DNA of 64,000 bases from NCBI GenBank assembly GCA_964617955.1, contig CAZTXB010000004.1, positions 62,001-126,000 on the forward strand, read 5' to 3'. The notes beneath the pieces are model-generated. The model was given only the letters and a program-made list of their open reading frames with translations, ran no database searches and was not told the origin of the DNA. A program made the position numbers and the translations under genes. This document shows positions 42,344 to 52,053 of the stretch, piece after piece; within the stretch, counting starts at the first letter, position 1; every line of letters starts with the position of its first letter. The stretch is from JABWCE01 sp964617955 (GTDB lineage: Bacteria; Bacteroidota; Bacteroidia; NS11-12g; UBA9320).

Positions 42344-43477
42344 TTATAATCCGGAAACAACTTTTATTAATTTTTCAGCGGCAAATCTAACATCTTCCTC
42401 AGTGGTATACTTCCCAAATGAAAAACGCACTCCTGTTCTATCCTGTGGATGTTGAATGGCAGCCAACACATGACTTCCTTTACTGGCTCCACTGCTGCAG
42501 GCCGACCCTCCACTTGCGCAAACGCCTTCAATATCCAGTTTAAAGAGCAACATATCCCCCGCGGGATTAGGAGGTAGGCTCACATTTAAAACCGTGTATA
42601 AACTGGACTCATCTTCCTGAACACCATTAAACCCCGCGCCCGGAATATTGCTTTTAATCAACTCTCTTAAGAGGGCCTTATATTTGATGAGACGTTTTTG
42701 TTTTTCTGCCATTGCCAGATGGGAAATTTCCATAGCCTTAGCTAAACCGACAATACCATGTAGATTTTCTGTGCCGGCTCGCAGGTTTTTTTCTTGTCCA
42801 CCTCCGGTTATAATAGGCCTCAGTTTATGCGTATTCTTTACATATAAAAAACCTGAGCCTTTTGGGCCGTTAAACTTATGAGCGGAACACACTAAAAAAT
42901 CAAGCCCGATATCCTGAACATCAATTGGATAATGTCCCATGGTTTGAACGGTATCGGAGTGAAAAAGACAACGGTATTGGTTGGCAATTTGAGCCACCTT
43001 TTTGAGATCGAGTAAGGTCCCGATTTCATTGTTGGCATGCATCAAAGTGATCAGACTTTCAGGATATTTAGCCGCAAGCTTTTCCACATCGTTGAGATCC
43101 ACCTCTCCCTTATCGGAAATGGCTACTAAATGCATTTGAGCAAGACCTTTATGCTGCATTTCTTCAACGGTATTCAGCACGGCATGATGCTCAATTGGGG
43201 AGGTAATAATGTGCTTTACCCCTAAATCACTCACTGCACTTCGAATGACGATGTTATCGGCCTCAGTGCCACCCGAAGTAAAAAGTATTTCAGCCGGCTT
43301 TGCATTAATCAATGCGGCTACTTTACGCCTCGATGTTTCCATAACCCCTTTCGCGTTGCGCCCTATGGCGTGCTGTGCACTGGGATTGCCATATACATGA
43401 CTCAGCACATCGGTCATGGCTGTCACCACTTCAGGGTCTATTGGCGTTGTGGCTGCATTATCAAGATATACCCGCAT
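42344..43477 (-). CDS. Cysteine desulfurase (NifS/IscS family)
   Basis: PLP enzyme that takes sulfur from cysteine for Fe-S clusters and thio-cofactors. From ATG 43477 the protein has 377 residues: MRVYLDNAATTP, GGTEADN, the PLP lysine Lys201 in CSAHKFNGPKG, RAGTEN, and the catalytic persulfide Cys327 in GSACSSG. The longer form starting at 43489 would run into the previous gene; the TAATG junction fixes the start. Cotranscribed with the agmatinase gene by a one-base overlap. Confidence 0.9.
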   Translation of the reverse strand: MRVYLDNAATTPIDPEVVTAMTDVLSHVYGNPSAQHAIGRNAKGVMETSRRKVAALINAKPAEILFTSGGTEADNIVIRSAVSDLGVKHIITSPIEHHAVLNTVEEMQHKGLAQMHLVAISDKGEVDLNDVEKLAAKYPESLITLMHANNEIGTLLDLKKVAQIANQYRCLFHSDTVQTMGHYPIDVQDIGLDFLVCSAHKFNGPKGSGFLYVKNTHKLRPIITGGGQEKNLRAGTENLHGIVGLAKAMEISHLAMAEKQKRLIKYKALLRELIKSNIPGAGFNGVQEDESSLYTVLNVSLPPNPAGDMLLFKLDIEGVCASGGSACSSGASKGSHVLAAIQHPQDRTGVRFSFGKYTTEEDVRFAAEKLIKVVSGL

Positions 43478-44394
43478 TATGATAGACAATGTTTTTTGGC
43501 AAAATTAGGATTCAATGTGCAGTATCCTAATATTTTATATAGAAGTTTTGCCAAATTAAATTGTGTGAGTATTTCCCCATCTTTAGGGGCACATTCTACA
43601 ATATCAAACCCAACGACCTCTCTGCGCGTGCACACCTTCTTTAAAAAAGTGAGGGTCTCGTACCATCCCAGTCCACCCGGTTCGGCAGTACCCACGGCCG
43701 GCATTACCGAGGGATCAAAACCATCGGCATCGATGGTCAGATAAATCCGCTCCGGCATGGCGGCAATAATTTCGTCTTCCCAATGGAAAGAAGAGGCCAC
43801 CTGATGCGCATAACAGGTATAAATTTGTGAGGACATTTTGATAAGATCCGATTCTTCCTTGCATTGAGCGCGAATACCAACCTGATAGATATTTACGCCC
43901 AATTCCATAATACGGGCCATAACCGAGGCGTGGCTGTAACGGTTATCGTTATAGGATTGTCTTAAATCGGAATGCGCATCTATTTGCAATATCCCAATAT
44001 CTGGATCCGTAAGATGATGGGCTTTAAAAAAACCCAGGGTAACCGTATGTTCAGCGCCTAAACTCACTACAAATTTATTGTTGGATAAGTGGGCTATGGT
44101 TTCACTTGCGATGAGATCAACAGCAGCTGAGTCAACTTCTCCCTTAAAATCAATTGGAGAAAGGGTTGCTATCCCCAACTTTTTATACGTTTCCTGATCG
44201 AGTTCCTCGTCGTAAAATTCAACAAAATGTGATGCTTCCAGAATAGCAGAGGGTCCTTTGCTTGAGCCTGCCAAATAGGAAGAGGTGTGTTCGTAAGGCG
44301 CGGATTGAATAACAACCTTGCTCTCTTCGTAAGAAAAATAATGATGCTCTGTAATTCCCAGAAAATTTTCTTCCGGGCTTAGATACTTTTTCAT
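43477..44394 (-). CDS. speB: Agmatinase/arginase family ureohydrolase
   Basis: Mn-dependent hydrolase that likely splits agmatine to putrescine and urea. The 305 residues carry the metal ligands of the family: His116 in GAEHTVT, Asp139-His141-Asp143 in DAHSDLR, and Asp222/Asp224 in TIDADGFDPS. His155 in YSHASVMAR matches the substrate-side histidine. Substrate could instead be another guanidino compound such as formiminoglutamate, but the sequence looks closest to agmatinase. First gene of an operon with cysteine desulfurase. Confidence 0.85.
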   Translation of the reverse strand: MKKYLSPEENFLGITEHHYFSYEESKVVIQSAPYEHTSSYLAGSSKGPSAILEASHFVEFYDEELDQETYKKLGIATLSPIDFKGEVDSAAVDLIASETIAHLSNNKFVVSLGAEHTVTLGFFKAHHLTDPDIGILQIDAHSDLRQSYNDNRYSHASVMARIMELGVNIYQVGIRAQCKEESDLIKMSSQIYTCYAHQVASSFHWEDEIIAAMPERIYLTIDADGFDPSVMPAVGTAEPGGLGWYETLTFLKKVCTRREVVGFDIVECAPKDGEILTQFNLAKLLYKILGYCTLNPNFAKKHCLS

Positions 44395-44474
44395 AGCAAA
44401 TAACTTGATATCAACTTTGGTAATTTTTTCAATTTTTCATTCACATGAAAAGGTTTATTGTCATAATCAGATAT

Positions 44475-45041
44475 TTATGACTTTTTTACCCGCTCTACAT
44501 ATTCGCCCGAGCTGGTGTTTACTTTAATCATTTCGCCGATTTCACAAAAAAGAGGCACGCGTATTTCAGCCCCGGTTTCTAAGGTAGCCGGCTTGCCTGT
44601 GTTGGTCGCTGTATCGCCTCTTACACCTGGCTCGGTATAGGTTATTTCCAACTCCACATTGAGTGGGGCTTGCCCACCTATAGGTTCTTCACCTTCGAAT
44701 TGCACCATAACGGTCATTCCCTCTTTTAAGAAAATGGCTGCTGTTCCAAACATAAATTCAGGAATGTTAACCTGATCATAGGTTTCATTGTCCATACACA
44801 CAAGGGCGTTGCCTTCCTTATAAAGATACTGCATCTCTTTAACGTCCACCCGTACAGTTTCTATTTCTTCACCACTTCTGAATCTGTTTTCGAGATTTTT
44901 GCCATTCTTTACATTGCGCATTTTACATTGGTAAAAGGCTCTTAAATTACCAGGGGTGCGGTGTTGCCATTCCGTTACCTGGCACAATTCATTGTTGTAT
45001 CGAATAAACATACCTACTGAAATATCTGCTGTCGTGGCCAT
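44475..45041 (-). CDS. efp: Elongation factor P
   Basis: Rescues ribosomes stalled at polyproline runs. The 188 residues have three beta-barrel domains: KOW-like N-terminal part (about 1-64), OB domain (about 66-125) and C-terminal domain with the signature near TNTGKPATLETGAEIRVPLF. The tip of the first loop, where Escherichia coli EF-P has PGKG with modified Lys34, reads PGNLRAF here (Pro30-Gly31-Asn32-Leu33-Arg34), so the usual Lys/Arg is Asn32. ATG 45041 is taken, ten codons inside the longest frame, with a TATTTTTG box 24 bases upstream. Confidence 0.93.
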   Translation of the reverse strand: MATTADISVGMFIRYNNELCQVTEWQHRTPGNLRAFYQCKMRNVKNGKNLENRFRSGEEIETVRVDVKEMQYLYKEGNALVCMDNETYDQVNIPEFMFGTAAIFLKEGMTVMVQFEGEEPIGGQAPLNVELEITYTEPGVRGDTATNTGKPATLETGAEIRVPLFCEIGEMIKVNTSSGEYVERVKKS

Positions 45042-45065
45042 TTTTTTTAGAATAATAAGATTTGG

Positions 45066-45073
45066 CAAAAATA
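45066..45073 (-). promoter_or_regulatory. TAnnTTTG (-7) box before efp
   Basis: Minus strand reads TATTTTTG, 24 bases before the efp ATG at 45041; it lies inside the longer frame from 45068. Confidence 0.55.
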
Positions 45074-45175
45074 CAGATTGGAAGACAAATAATGTAAGGC
45101 TTTTTTCTCTTTAAAAAACAAAAGTTCGTTTCTGAGCAGGAAAGAAATGGTAATTCCCAATGCTTGGGAAATGGT

Positions 45176-45649
45176 TCATTCACCCGAGTCTGAAGCAATC
45201 AATGTTTTAAGTTTCCGACTAAATTCTACAAACTCATTTGAATTCGATTCAGCCATCAAATGAAATTGTTTAATTGGCTTTTTGGCATAGCTGAAGTACA
45301 TAAAATCAAAACCCTTGTCGCTGTATTGACTGATTTTTGTTATTAATTTTAGATCAAAAGCCATGTCTCGAGGATTCAACCAGGTGTGATTTTTGAGCCT
45401 TATAAGCAATTGGTTACCGGCAATCAAAACCGAGGCAGATACTCTTGATTTTTGAATACCAAAGTAGGTGGCAGTGGACACCAAACCCACATAGAGAATT
45501 GTGAAGCCATAATAGGGCCATTGGGTTTTGGGCATAAAGGCACTTGCCCATTCCAATGCGAAATATAAGGGGATAATTCCCAAAGCAGCGGGTAGCACTA
45601 AAATTAGAACGATTTGCCTGTTACGGCCAAATTTAAACTCATTTTGCAT
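45176..45649 (-). CDS. Two-helix membrane protein of unknown function
   Basis: A 157-residue protein with two hydrophobic helices (about 14-33 and 45-65) followed by a soluble, beta-rich C-terminal domain (about 70-155) that resembles a PH-like domain (VLIAGNQLLIRLKNHTWLNPRDM, FDFMYFSYAKKPIKQFHLMA). No family is recognised with confidence; such proteins occur widely in Bacteroidota. Confidence 0.6.
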   Translation of the reverse strand: MQNEFKFGRNRQIVLILVLPAALGIIPLYFALEWASAFMPKTQWPYYGFTILYVGLVSTATYFGIQKSRVSASVLIAGNQLLIRLKNHTWLNPRDMAFDLKLITKISQYSDKGFDFMYFSYAKKPIKQFHLMAESNSNEFVEFSRKLKTLIASDSGE

Positions 45650-45711
45650 TGAATTTTGATAGAGTGGCCATCCTAAATAATCGCAATAACTGTTACTAGA
45701 TTATATACGGT

Positions 45712-46065
45712 TCAGAGTTTCTTTATCTGCCGCCAACTGCTTAAGGCCATGAGAATAAACATTCCTCCCATCGAAATAAAAATAATTTGTAGCCAAAGAT
45801 TTTGTTTAACCTGAAAGGCCATGGTTATAAAAAATATGGAGAAGGCAAGATAGAAAATAGTGCGTTGCTTCATGGCATTCGAGTTGCTGCCATACATGGT
45901 AATCTGTCTTTTAATGATGGCGTTCACCCCTTCGACGCTGCTTAAACAACCTGTTTTGCATGCCAATCCGTCTCCCGTGTCGATTAAACAATCTACACAT
46001 ATCCCCTTATTGCAATGCTTGCAGATGCCTACAGCTTCGTGAACATGATGGTTAAAACATTTCAT
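45712..46065 (-). CDS. B-box-like zinc-finger membrane protein
   Basis: A 117-residue protein. The N-terminus is a Cys/His cluster matching the B-box-like finger: CFNHHVHEAVGICKHCNKG followed by CVDCLIDTGDGLACKTGC. Two hydrophobic helices come after (about 68-84 and 90-107). The four-base overlap with the gene upstream (46062-46065) suggests coupling. In Bacteroidota, B-box-type fingers sit before rhomboid or other membrane domains; here the function is unknown. Confidence 0.75.
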   Translation of the reverse strand: MKCFNHHVHEAVGICKHCNKGICVDCLIDTGDGLACKTGCLSSVEGVNAIIKRQITMYGSNSNAMKQRTIFYLAFSIFFITMAFQVKQNLWLQIIFISMGGMFILMALSSWRQIKKL

Positions 46066-46511
46066 GAGGCAGAGTCGTAGGCTTCAGGATGTCGAATTTT
46101 ACCTCCTGACTCACCGGTTTTCCATAAATAAAATAATGAAACACAGGCTACTGCCAATACCAGCACGGCAAAGATGCCTTTGATCGGATGCTCTTTAATT
46201 GAAAAGTAAAAGGCAAGAAGAGAAATGGCACCTGTAACCAGGATAGCCCAAAAGGCAATTTCAGCCAGTTCCTCATGTTTCTCGATATGAATATCGTTTA
46301 CACCTTCGAGTTTTTCAACCTTGCCTTCGGCATTTTCCCCGCTTTGGTTGGTAGGAATGCTTAGCAAGGCGGTTAATAAAAATAAACCATAGGCTGTGCG
46401 CTTCACGGTTTCAGCTCTTACAACTATGCCTATGAGTAAAACCAGTGACGCGAAAATAGCGCCAACGATAGGAAAATGGTTAATCAGCAGATGAAAATGT
46501 ATGTCGTTCAT
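46062..46511 (-). CDS. Four-helix membrane protein (DUF2231-like)
   Basis: A 149-residue membrane protein with four helices (about 8-28, 38-52, 83-104, 108-126). The start IHFHLLINHFPIVGAIF is similar to the HPxxVHFPIAL motif of DUF2231 proteins, which may bind haem or other ligands through these histidines. A soluble loop rich in Glu and His (about 55-80) lies between helices. Overlaps the B-box protein by four bases. Confidence 0.6.
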   Translation of the reverse strand: MNDIHFHLLINHFPIVGAIFASLVLLIGIVVRAETVKRTAYGLFLLTALLSIPTNQSGENAEGKVEKLEGVNDIHIEKHEELAEIAFWAILVTGAISLLAFYFSIKEHPIKGIFAVLVLAVACVSLFYLWKTGESGGKIRHPEAYDSAS

Positions 46512-46710
46512 AATTTTGAGTTATTGGTCGTCAAATAAAATATAAAAGCGGCAGAATGAAAAATGTTTTAATTTTCAAGAATCTTGTTATTAAATTGCTC
46601 ATTCTCAAAAATTCAGTTCGATTTTTAAACAAGGCCACTATCTAGGCCCGAATTCAATTAAAGAAATTATTGACAATAATCTCATAATGAACCTTTAAAG
46701 AGCTGCATTT

Positions 46711-49700
46711 TTATCTTTTTACTATGAAGCGTTTTCCTTGAAATGCATTGCCATCTTCTACATAAATAAAATAAATTCCTTCAGACAACGCACTCAAATC
46801 CACTGTATTACGAGCACTTCCATCAGAAATTGTAAACACTTTTTCGAGCACAGTAACGCCAAGTGCGTCAACAATTTTTATCGTATTTTCGCCATTAAAA
46901 GGAATCTTAATATCGAGGAATAAGATATCATTTGCAGGACTGGGATAAAGTTGCAGTTGAAATTTATCAGCAACCCTGACTAAAATAGATTCAATGCCTG
47001 AATACGAAAATTCTCCATTGTAATCGGTTTGTTTTAGCCTGTAATAATTTGTTCCCGGCTCAAGGTCAAGGTCGGTAAATTCATACTCTATTATTTGTTG
47101 ACTGTTGCCGGCTCCGTTAATCCTTCCAATCTCATTAAAATTTTTGCCATCTATACTTTTCTGAATCTCAAAATAATCATTGTTTATTTCGGATGCTGTT
47201 GCCCACTTGAGCTTAGCTGTCTCGTTTAAGTTTTCAGCTTTAAAATAGAGTAAATCCACCGGCAATGGCCCTCCTGAGCCTCCCATTCCAAATGGGGAAA
47301 AGGTTCCTGTATAATTGCTGTAGGTAAAGGTATAGGGGTTGCTGCCGCTGGCACTCCCTTCACTGCCGGGTTTTTCCCAGGCCGAATTGGTATAGTGCGA
47401 CATAAAACAAGAATTTCTCACAAACCCTGAAGCTTCGTCAGTACCATTCCATTGAAACTGCATCGTAACATTTGAACCTCCCGAGTTGGTTTCCGTAATA
47501 TACCACATTGCCTTTACTACGGTTGACGTATAGGCAGAGCCATTGCGGGTGCCATCGTTGGTCACTTTATCTACGGCAGTGACCGAAAAATCATCAGTAG
47601 TATGGCCACCATTAAAAGTAATAACAAGCGGAACATAGCCAGAAGTTGAATTGGTATGACCAACCGGAAATGTTTTTGTGCTGGAAGCAGCGCATGAATT
47701 GAATTTTAAAAAACCGGTTCCTCCAGTAAATATAAAAGAAGAGTTGCTGCCACCAGAAATGTTACTTCCCGAGGCCATAACAACATTATTATCACCTAAG
47801 GTAAGATTACCACTTGAGAGGGTAAAGAGGGTATTGATGGTTTCTGTTGCGGTCAGGGTAACGCCAGAACTATTGTTAATCGTTAAACCTGCAATGGTTG
47901 ATGGAAGACCGGTTCCTGTTACCTGTGCGCCCGAAATTCCGCTGTAAACGTAATACGCTCCTGAATTAAAAGTCCGGGTGGTGGTTTGAATATTTCCCGA
48001 AGCACCAGAACTGGCTATGCCACCGGTGGAACCTAATTCTAAAGTCGCCCCTGAGGAAAGGGTAAATGTTGGGCCTGAAATTACCTGATTCAGGCAATTT
48101 AGAGTTCCGGCTGTAACAGTAAACGCTTTGCCTGAATATACAGTAACCCCTGAAGCAAGATTAACTTTTCCTGAGGTTTTATTAACATTTATATTTCCTT
48201 GTATTCTGGTGGTTGTTCCGGTAAAAGAGAATGTTTGAATGGATGTAGAGCCTGTAAAATTAAGTGTTATTACTGGATCCAAGGTGCTGAATGTATTGGA
48301 TACTGTAACATCACCAAGCACCTCTATAGTTTTTACTTCCCCTCCGTTATTTGGATAAATTGATCCATTTGTTAAGATCAAATTTCCATTAATTATGGCC
48401 TTATCATTTATAGAAATCATAGCAATCGCTCCACCGCTTGATTTATCGACTGTTACACTATAAAAGGTTTCGAGATTGCCAATCATAAACATATTCGCTG
48501 TACCGCTCCCATCAAAACAAACAGTTCCATTGTTATGATTAAATGTTCCACCCGTGTTATGGTTCCATGCCCCGCTTAAATACATGGTGCCTGAAGGAGC
48601 TGTAAAAGTTCCCCCACTTAAATTAAAAGCGCCATTAATATCAAAAGAAGTTGCGGTACCAGCTGAAAATGTTCCGGTAGATATAGATAAATTACCATTG
48701 ATAATGAAATTTGATGCACCGGTAATACTAAAAGCGGCAGAGCCCGATGTTTGAGACCATGCATAATTAGTAAGAGTTCCGGTTCCAGATACTGCAAATG
48801 TACCTGAACAATACGTTGTCCCAGCAGAGTTGGTCAAGGTAAATGAATTTAAATTGAGTGTCCCTGATGTAAGTGACAGATGTTGTCCTGAAGCATCCAT
48901 GGTTAAATTGGATGACAAAATAACAGACCCTCCACTCTTATCAATTTCAATTTTCCCGTTGAAAAGCGCTGTAGCGCCTGTTAAATCAAAATATTGGGTA
49001 GCTGAACCAGAAAATTTAAGAGTGATTGAGGTTGCAGCTTCAATGAAAGTGCTGGCCACGGTAACATTTCCAAGAACCTCTAATATTTTGGCCTCGCCAG
49101 AATTATTTGGGTGTATTGATCCGTTAGTTAGGGTTAAATTACCATTGATTAAGGCTCTGTCATTTATCGATATCATAGCTATATAGCCCCCACTGGTTTT
49201 ATTAACAGTGAGACTATAAAAAGTCTCGAGGTTGCCGATCATAAACATATTTGCTATACCGGTCCCATCAAAACAAACAGTTCCATTGTTGTGATTAAAG
49301 GTTCCTCCGGTGTTATGATTCCAGGCCCCACTAATATACATGGTTCCTGAAGGAGCTGTAAAAGTTCCCCCACTTAAATTAAAAGCGCCGTTAATATCAA
49401 ATGATGTGGCTGTTCCTGCAGAGAAGGTGCCGGTTGAAATTGTAAAATTGCTATTGATTATGAAATTGGAGGCACCGGAAATGCTAAATGCAGCTGCCCC
49501 TGATGATTGAGACCATGCATAATTGCTTAAAGTGCCTGTGCCAGAAACTGTAAAAGTCCCGCTGCAGTATGTGGTTCCGGACGCATTGGTTAAGGTGTAA
49601 GAATTTAAATTTAACGTTCCGGAAGTAAATGAAAGGTGTTGCGATGAAGCATCCATGGTTAAATTGGATGACAAAATAACAGACCCTCCACTTTTATCAA

Positions 49701-52011
49701 TTTCAATTTTCCCGTTGAAAAGCGCTGTAGCGCCTGTTAAATCAAAATATTGGGTAGCTGAACCTGAAAATTTAAGAGTGATTGCGGTTGCGGCTTCAAT
49801 GAAAGTGCTGGCCACAGTAACATTTCCAAGAACCTCCAGTATTTTTGCCTCGCCAGAATTATTTGGGTGTATTGATCCGTTAGTTAAGGTTAAATTACCA
49901 TTGATTAAGGCTCTGTCATTTAACGATATCATAGCTATATAGCCCCCACTGGTTTTATTTACATTAACACTATAAAATGTTTCGAGGTTGCCTATCATAA
50001 ACATATTTGCCGTACCACTCCCATCAAAACAAACAGTTCCATTGTTGTGATTAAAGGTTCCAGCGGTATTATGATTCCAGGCACCGCTTAGGTACATAGT
50101 TCCGGATGGAGCCGTAAAGGTTCCGCCACTTAAATTAAACGCTCCATTAACATCGAAAGATGTTGCAGAACCTGCTGAAAAGGTTCCTGTTGATATTGAT
50201 AAATTACCATTGATGGTGAAATTTGATGCACCGCTAATACTAAAAGCGGCAGAGCCCGATGTTTGAGACCATGCATAATTAGTAAGGGTTCCGGTTCCGG
50301 ATACTGTAAATGTGCCAGTACAATATGTTACCCCAGTTGAATTAACCAAACTATATGAATTTAAATTTAAAGTGCCGGAAGTAAACAACAAATCCTGATT
50401 TGAACCGTCCATCGTTAAGTTGGATGATAAAATAACGGAGCCTCCATTTTTATTAATTTCAATTTTACCATTATAAAGAGCTGTGGCGCCAGTTAAATCA
50501 AAATATTGAGTGGCGGTACCTGAAAATTTCAGAGTGACTACGGTCGCCGCTTCAACAAAGGTACTGGCTACTGTAACGTTTCCAAGAACCTCTAATGTTT
50601 TAGCTTCACCACTATTATTCGGGTAGATTGCTCCTCTTGTTAAAACTAAATTTCCATTTATCAGAGCCCTGTCATTTATCGTAATCATTACCAATGCTCC
50701 GCTGCCTGTTTTATCAATATTAATATTATAGAATGTTTCGAGATTACTGATCATAAACATCTGAGAATTTCCAGAGCCATCGAAGGTAACAGTTCCACTA
50801 TTGTGAGAAAAGGTACCAGAAGTATTATGGTTCCAATTGCCACTTAAGTACATGGTGCCTGAAGTTGCATTGAATGTGCCTCCGCTCAAATTAAAGTTTC
50901 CATTAATATCTATTACCGCATTATTGCAAGTAATGGTTCCCGTTGATTGTGTATAATTGGCGGCTCCTACTGTAAAGTTTGAACTTCCGGAAATGTTTAA
51001 GATTGGTGAACCCGAAGTTTGTGACCAACCATAAACACTGAATGTTCCACTACCGGATATAGTGAACGTACCCGTACAATAACAGATCCCTGTTGTATTT
51101 GACAGTGTATAAGAGTTCAAATTTAAAGTACCCGATGTTAGGGTTAAATCTTGATTTGAACCATCCATGGTGAGGTTGGATACCAGGGTTACACTGCCTG
51201 AACTTTTATTAATTTGTAATTTACCATTAAAAATATCTGTGGCCCCTGTAAGATCAAAGTTTTGACTGGCTGTTCCTGCAAATACTAAAGTTACCACATT
51301 CTGCCAGCTTGTTCCAAACGTACTAAGTACTGTAACATTTCCATAAACTTCGATAGATGCTGCATAATTATTCCATGTCGATATACCTCCCCTGCTAAAA
51401 GTAATATTGCCATTCACGGTGATTTTATCATTGGTGTTTAAAAAATAAAAAACTCCGCTCGATTGATCCATTATTACGTTATAAAAACTTTCATTGTTGG
51501 AGAGCAGATTTATATACCAGCCTCCTGCTCCGTCAAAGCTAACGGTGCCGGCATTATGGCTAAATGTTCCAGCTGTTGTATGGTTCCAGCCGGTAGCAAC
51601 ATATAAGGTGCCTGATGTTGAAGTGAAAGTGCCTCCTGTTAACCCAAAACTGCCGTTTATGTCTATCGTCGAATTGCCTCCGTTAAACGTGCCTGAACTT
51701 TGTGAAAAATTCGAAGTGCCAATTGTTAAAGTGTAACCCGAACCCTGCGTTATAGCACCTGAATAGCCGCTGATACTGAAACCTGCCACATTCGCATTGG
51801 CATCGATGCTGCAGTTAGAATTGGCTGCCGAATTAAAATATGCCATATCACCGGATCCCGGAACTCCAGCCCCCCCGGCTCCACCTGATGTGGAAGACCA
51901 GTTTGAGGCATTGTTCCAGTTGGATGAAGAGGCGGCAACCCAATAACGTGAGGCAGCATTGGCAGAAACTAATAGTAAAAGATTAAGTGTTAGTAGAGTT
52001 AGCTTTTTCAT
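46711..52011 (-). CDS. Giant repetitive beta-solenoid surface protein with T9SS sorting domain
   Basis: A 1766-residue secreted protein, probably an adhesin. Signal peptide about 1-19; an aromatic cap domain follows (SRYWVAASSSNWNNASNW, about 20-90). The middle is Ser/Thr/Gly/Asn-rich beta-solenoid made of 252-residue units that recur at exactly 756 bases; marker phrase FDLTGAT occurs near residues 257, 509, 761 and 1013, with a diverged fifth copy near 1268. After about 1580 comes a fibronectin-like domain (PLPVDLLYFKAEN ... YYRLKQTDYNG) and a T9SS type A sorting domain (LYPSPANDILFLDI ... FIVKR). Lies 42 bases after its paralogue. Confidence 0.9.
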   Translation of the reverse strand: MKKLTLLTLNLLLLVSANAASRYWVAASSSNWNNASNWSSTSGGAGGAGVPGSGDMAYFNSAANSNCSIDANANVAGFSISGYSGAITQGSGYTLTIGTSNFSQSSGTFNGGNSTIDINGSFGLTGGTFTSTSGTLYVATGWNHTTAGTFSHNAGTVSFDGAGGWYINLLSNNESFYNVIMDQSSGVFYFLNTNDKITVNGNITFSRGGISTWNNYAASIEVYGNVTVLSTFGTSWQNVVTLVFAGTASQNFDLTGATDIFNGKLQINKSSGSVTLVSNLTMDGSNQDLTLTSGTLNLNSYTLSNTTGICYCTGTFTISGSGTFSVYGWSQTSGSPILNISGSSNFTVGAANYTQSTGTITCNNAVIDINGNFNLSGGTFNATSGTMYLSGNWNHNTSGTFSHNSGTVTFDGSGNSQMFMISNLETFYNINIDKTGSGALVMITINDRALINGNLVLTRGAIYPNNSGEAKTLEVLGNVTVASTFVEAATVVTLKFSGTATQYFDLTGATALYNGKIEINKNGGSVILSSNLTMDGSNQDLLFTSGTLNLNSYSLVNSTGVTYCTGTFTVSGTGTLTNYAWSQTSGSAAFSISGASNFTINGNLSISTGTFSAGSATSFDVNGAFNLSGGTFTAPSGTMYLSGAWNHNTAGTFNHNNGTVCFDGSGTANMFMIGNLETFYSVNVNKTSGGYIAMISLNDRALINGNLTLTNGSIHPNNSGEAKILEVLGNVTVASTFIEAATAITLKFSGSATQYFDLTGATALFNGKIEIDKSGGSVILSSNLTMDASSQHLSFTSGTLNLNSYTLTNASGTTYCSGTFTVSGTGTLSNYAWSQSSGAAAFSISGASNFIINSNFTISTGTFSAGTATSFDINGAFNLSGGTFTAPSGTMYISGAWNHNTGGTFNHNNGTVCFDGTGIANMFMIGNLETFYSLTVNKTSGGYIAMISINDRALINGNLTLTNGSIHPNNSGEAKILEVLGNVTVASTFIEAATSITLKFSGSATQYFDLTGATALFNGKIEIDKSGGSVILSSNLTMDASGQHLSLTSGTLNLNSFTLTNSAGTTYCSGTFAVSGTGTLTNYAWSQTSGSAAFSITGASNFIINGNLSISTGTFSAGTATSFDINGAFNLSGGTFTAPSGTMYLSGAWNHNTGGTFNHNNGTVCFDGSGTANMFMIGNLETFYSVTVDKSSGGAIAMISINDKAIINGNLILTNGSIYPNNGGEVKTIEVLGDVTVSNTFSTLDPVITLNFTGSTSIQTFSFTGTTTRIQGNINVNKTSGKVNLASGVTVYSGKAFTVTAGTLNCLNQVISGPTFTLSSGATLELGSTGGIASSGASGNIQTTTRTFNSGAYYVYSGISGAQVTGTGLPSTIAGLTINNSSGVTLTATETINTLFTLSSGNLTLGDNNVVMASGSNISGGSNSSFIFTGGTGFLKFNSCAASSTKTFPVGHTNSTSGYVPLVITFNGGHTTDDFSVTAVDKVTNDGTRNGSAYTSTVVKAMWYITETNSGGSNVTMQFQWNGTDEASGFVRNSCFMSHYTNSAWEKPGSEGSASGSNPYTFTYSNYTGTFSPFGMGGSGGPLPVDLLYFKAENLNETAKLKWATASEINNDYFEIQKSIDGKNFNEIGRINGAGNSQQIIEYEFTDLDLEPGTNYYRLKQTDYNGEFSYSGIESILVRVADKFQLQLYPSPANDILFLDIKIPFNGENTIKIVDALGVTVLEKVFTISDGSARNTVDLSALSEGIYFIYVEDGNAFQGKRFIVKR
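48180..51330 (-). repeat. Tandem 756-base repeats within the giant adhesin
   Basis: The same segment recurs at about 48975, 49731, 50487 and 51243, each exactly 756 bases apart, plus a diverged copy near 48215. Copies at 48899-49186 and 49655-49942 differ at only a few positions over about 288 bases. Period is a multiple of three, so copy number can change without breaking the frame. Confidence 0.9.
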
Positions 52012-52053
52012 TTTTTTATCTTAGTATTGGTTTGAATATTAAATTGTCATTTC

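Noticed and set aside
44460..44481. Seven-base inverted repeat over the efp stop followed by T residues on the plus strand
   Set aside because: The T tract is on the wrong strand for efp and no plus-strand gene ends nearby.
47678..49942. Several plus-strand open frames inside the giant adhesin genes (for example 47678-47947, 48830-49186, 49655-49942, 54599-54835)
   Set aside because: They are antisense shadows of the repeat DNA; two of them are nearly identical only because the 756-base repeats are.
48180..51330. Regular repeats considered as a CRISPR-like array
   Set aside because: The period is 756 bases, fully coding on the minus strand, with no short repeats or spacers.
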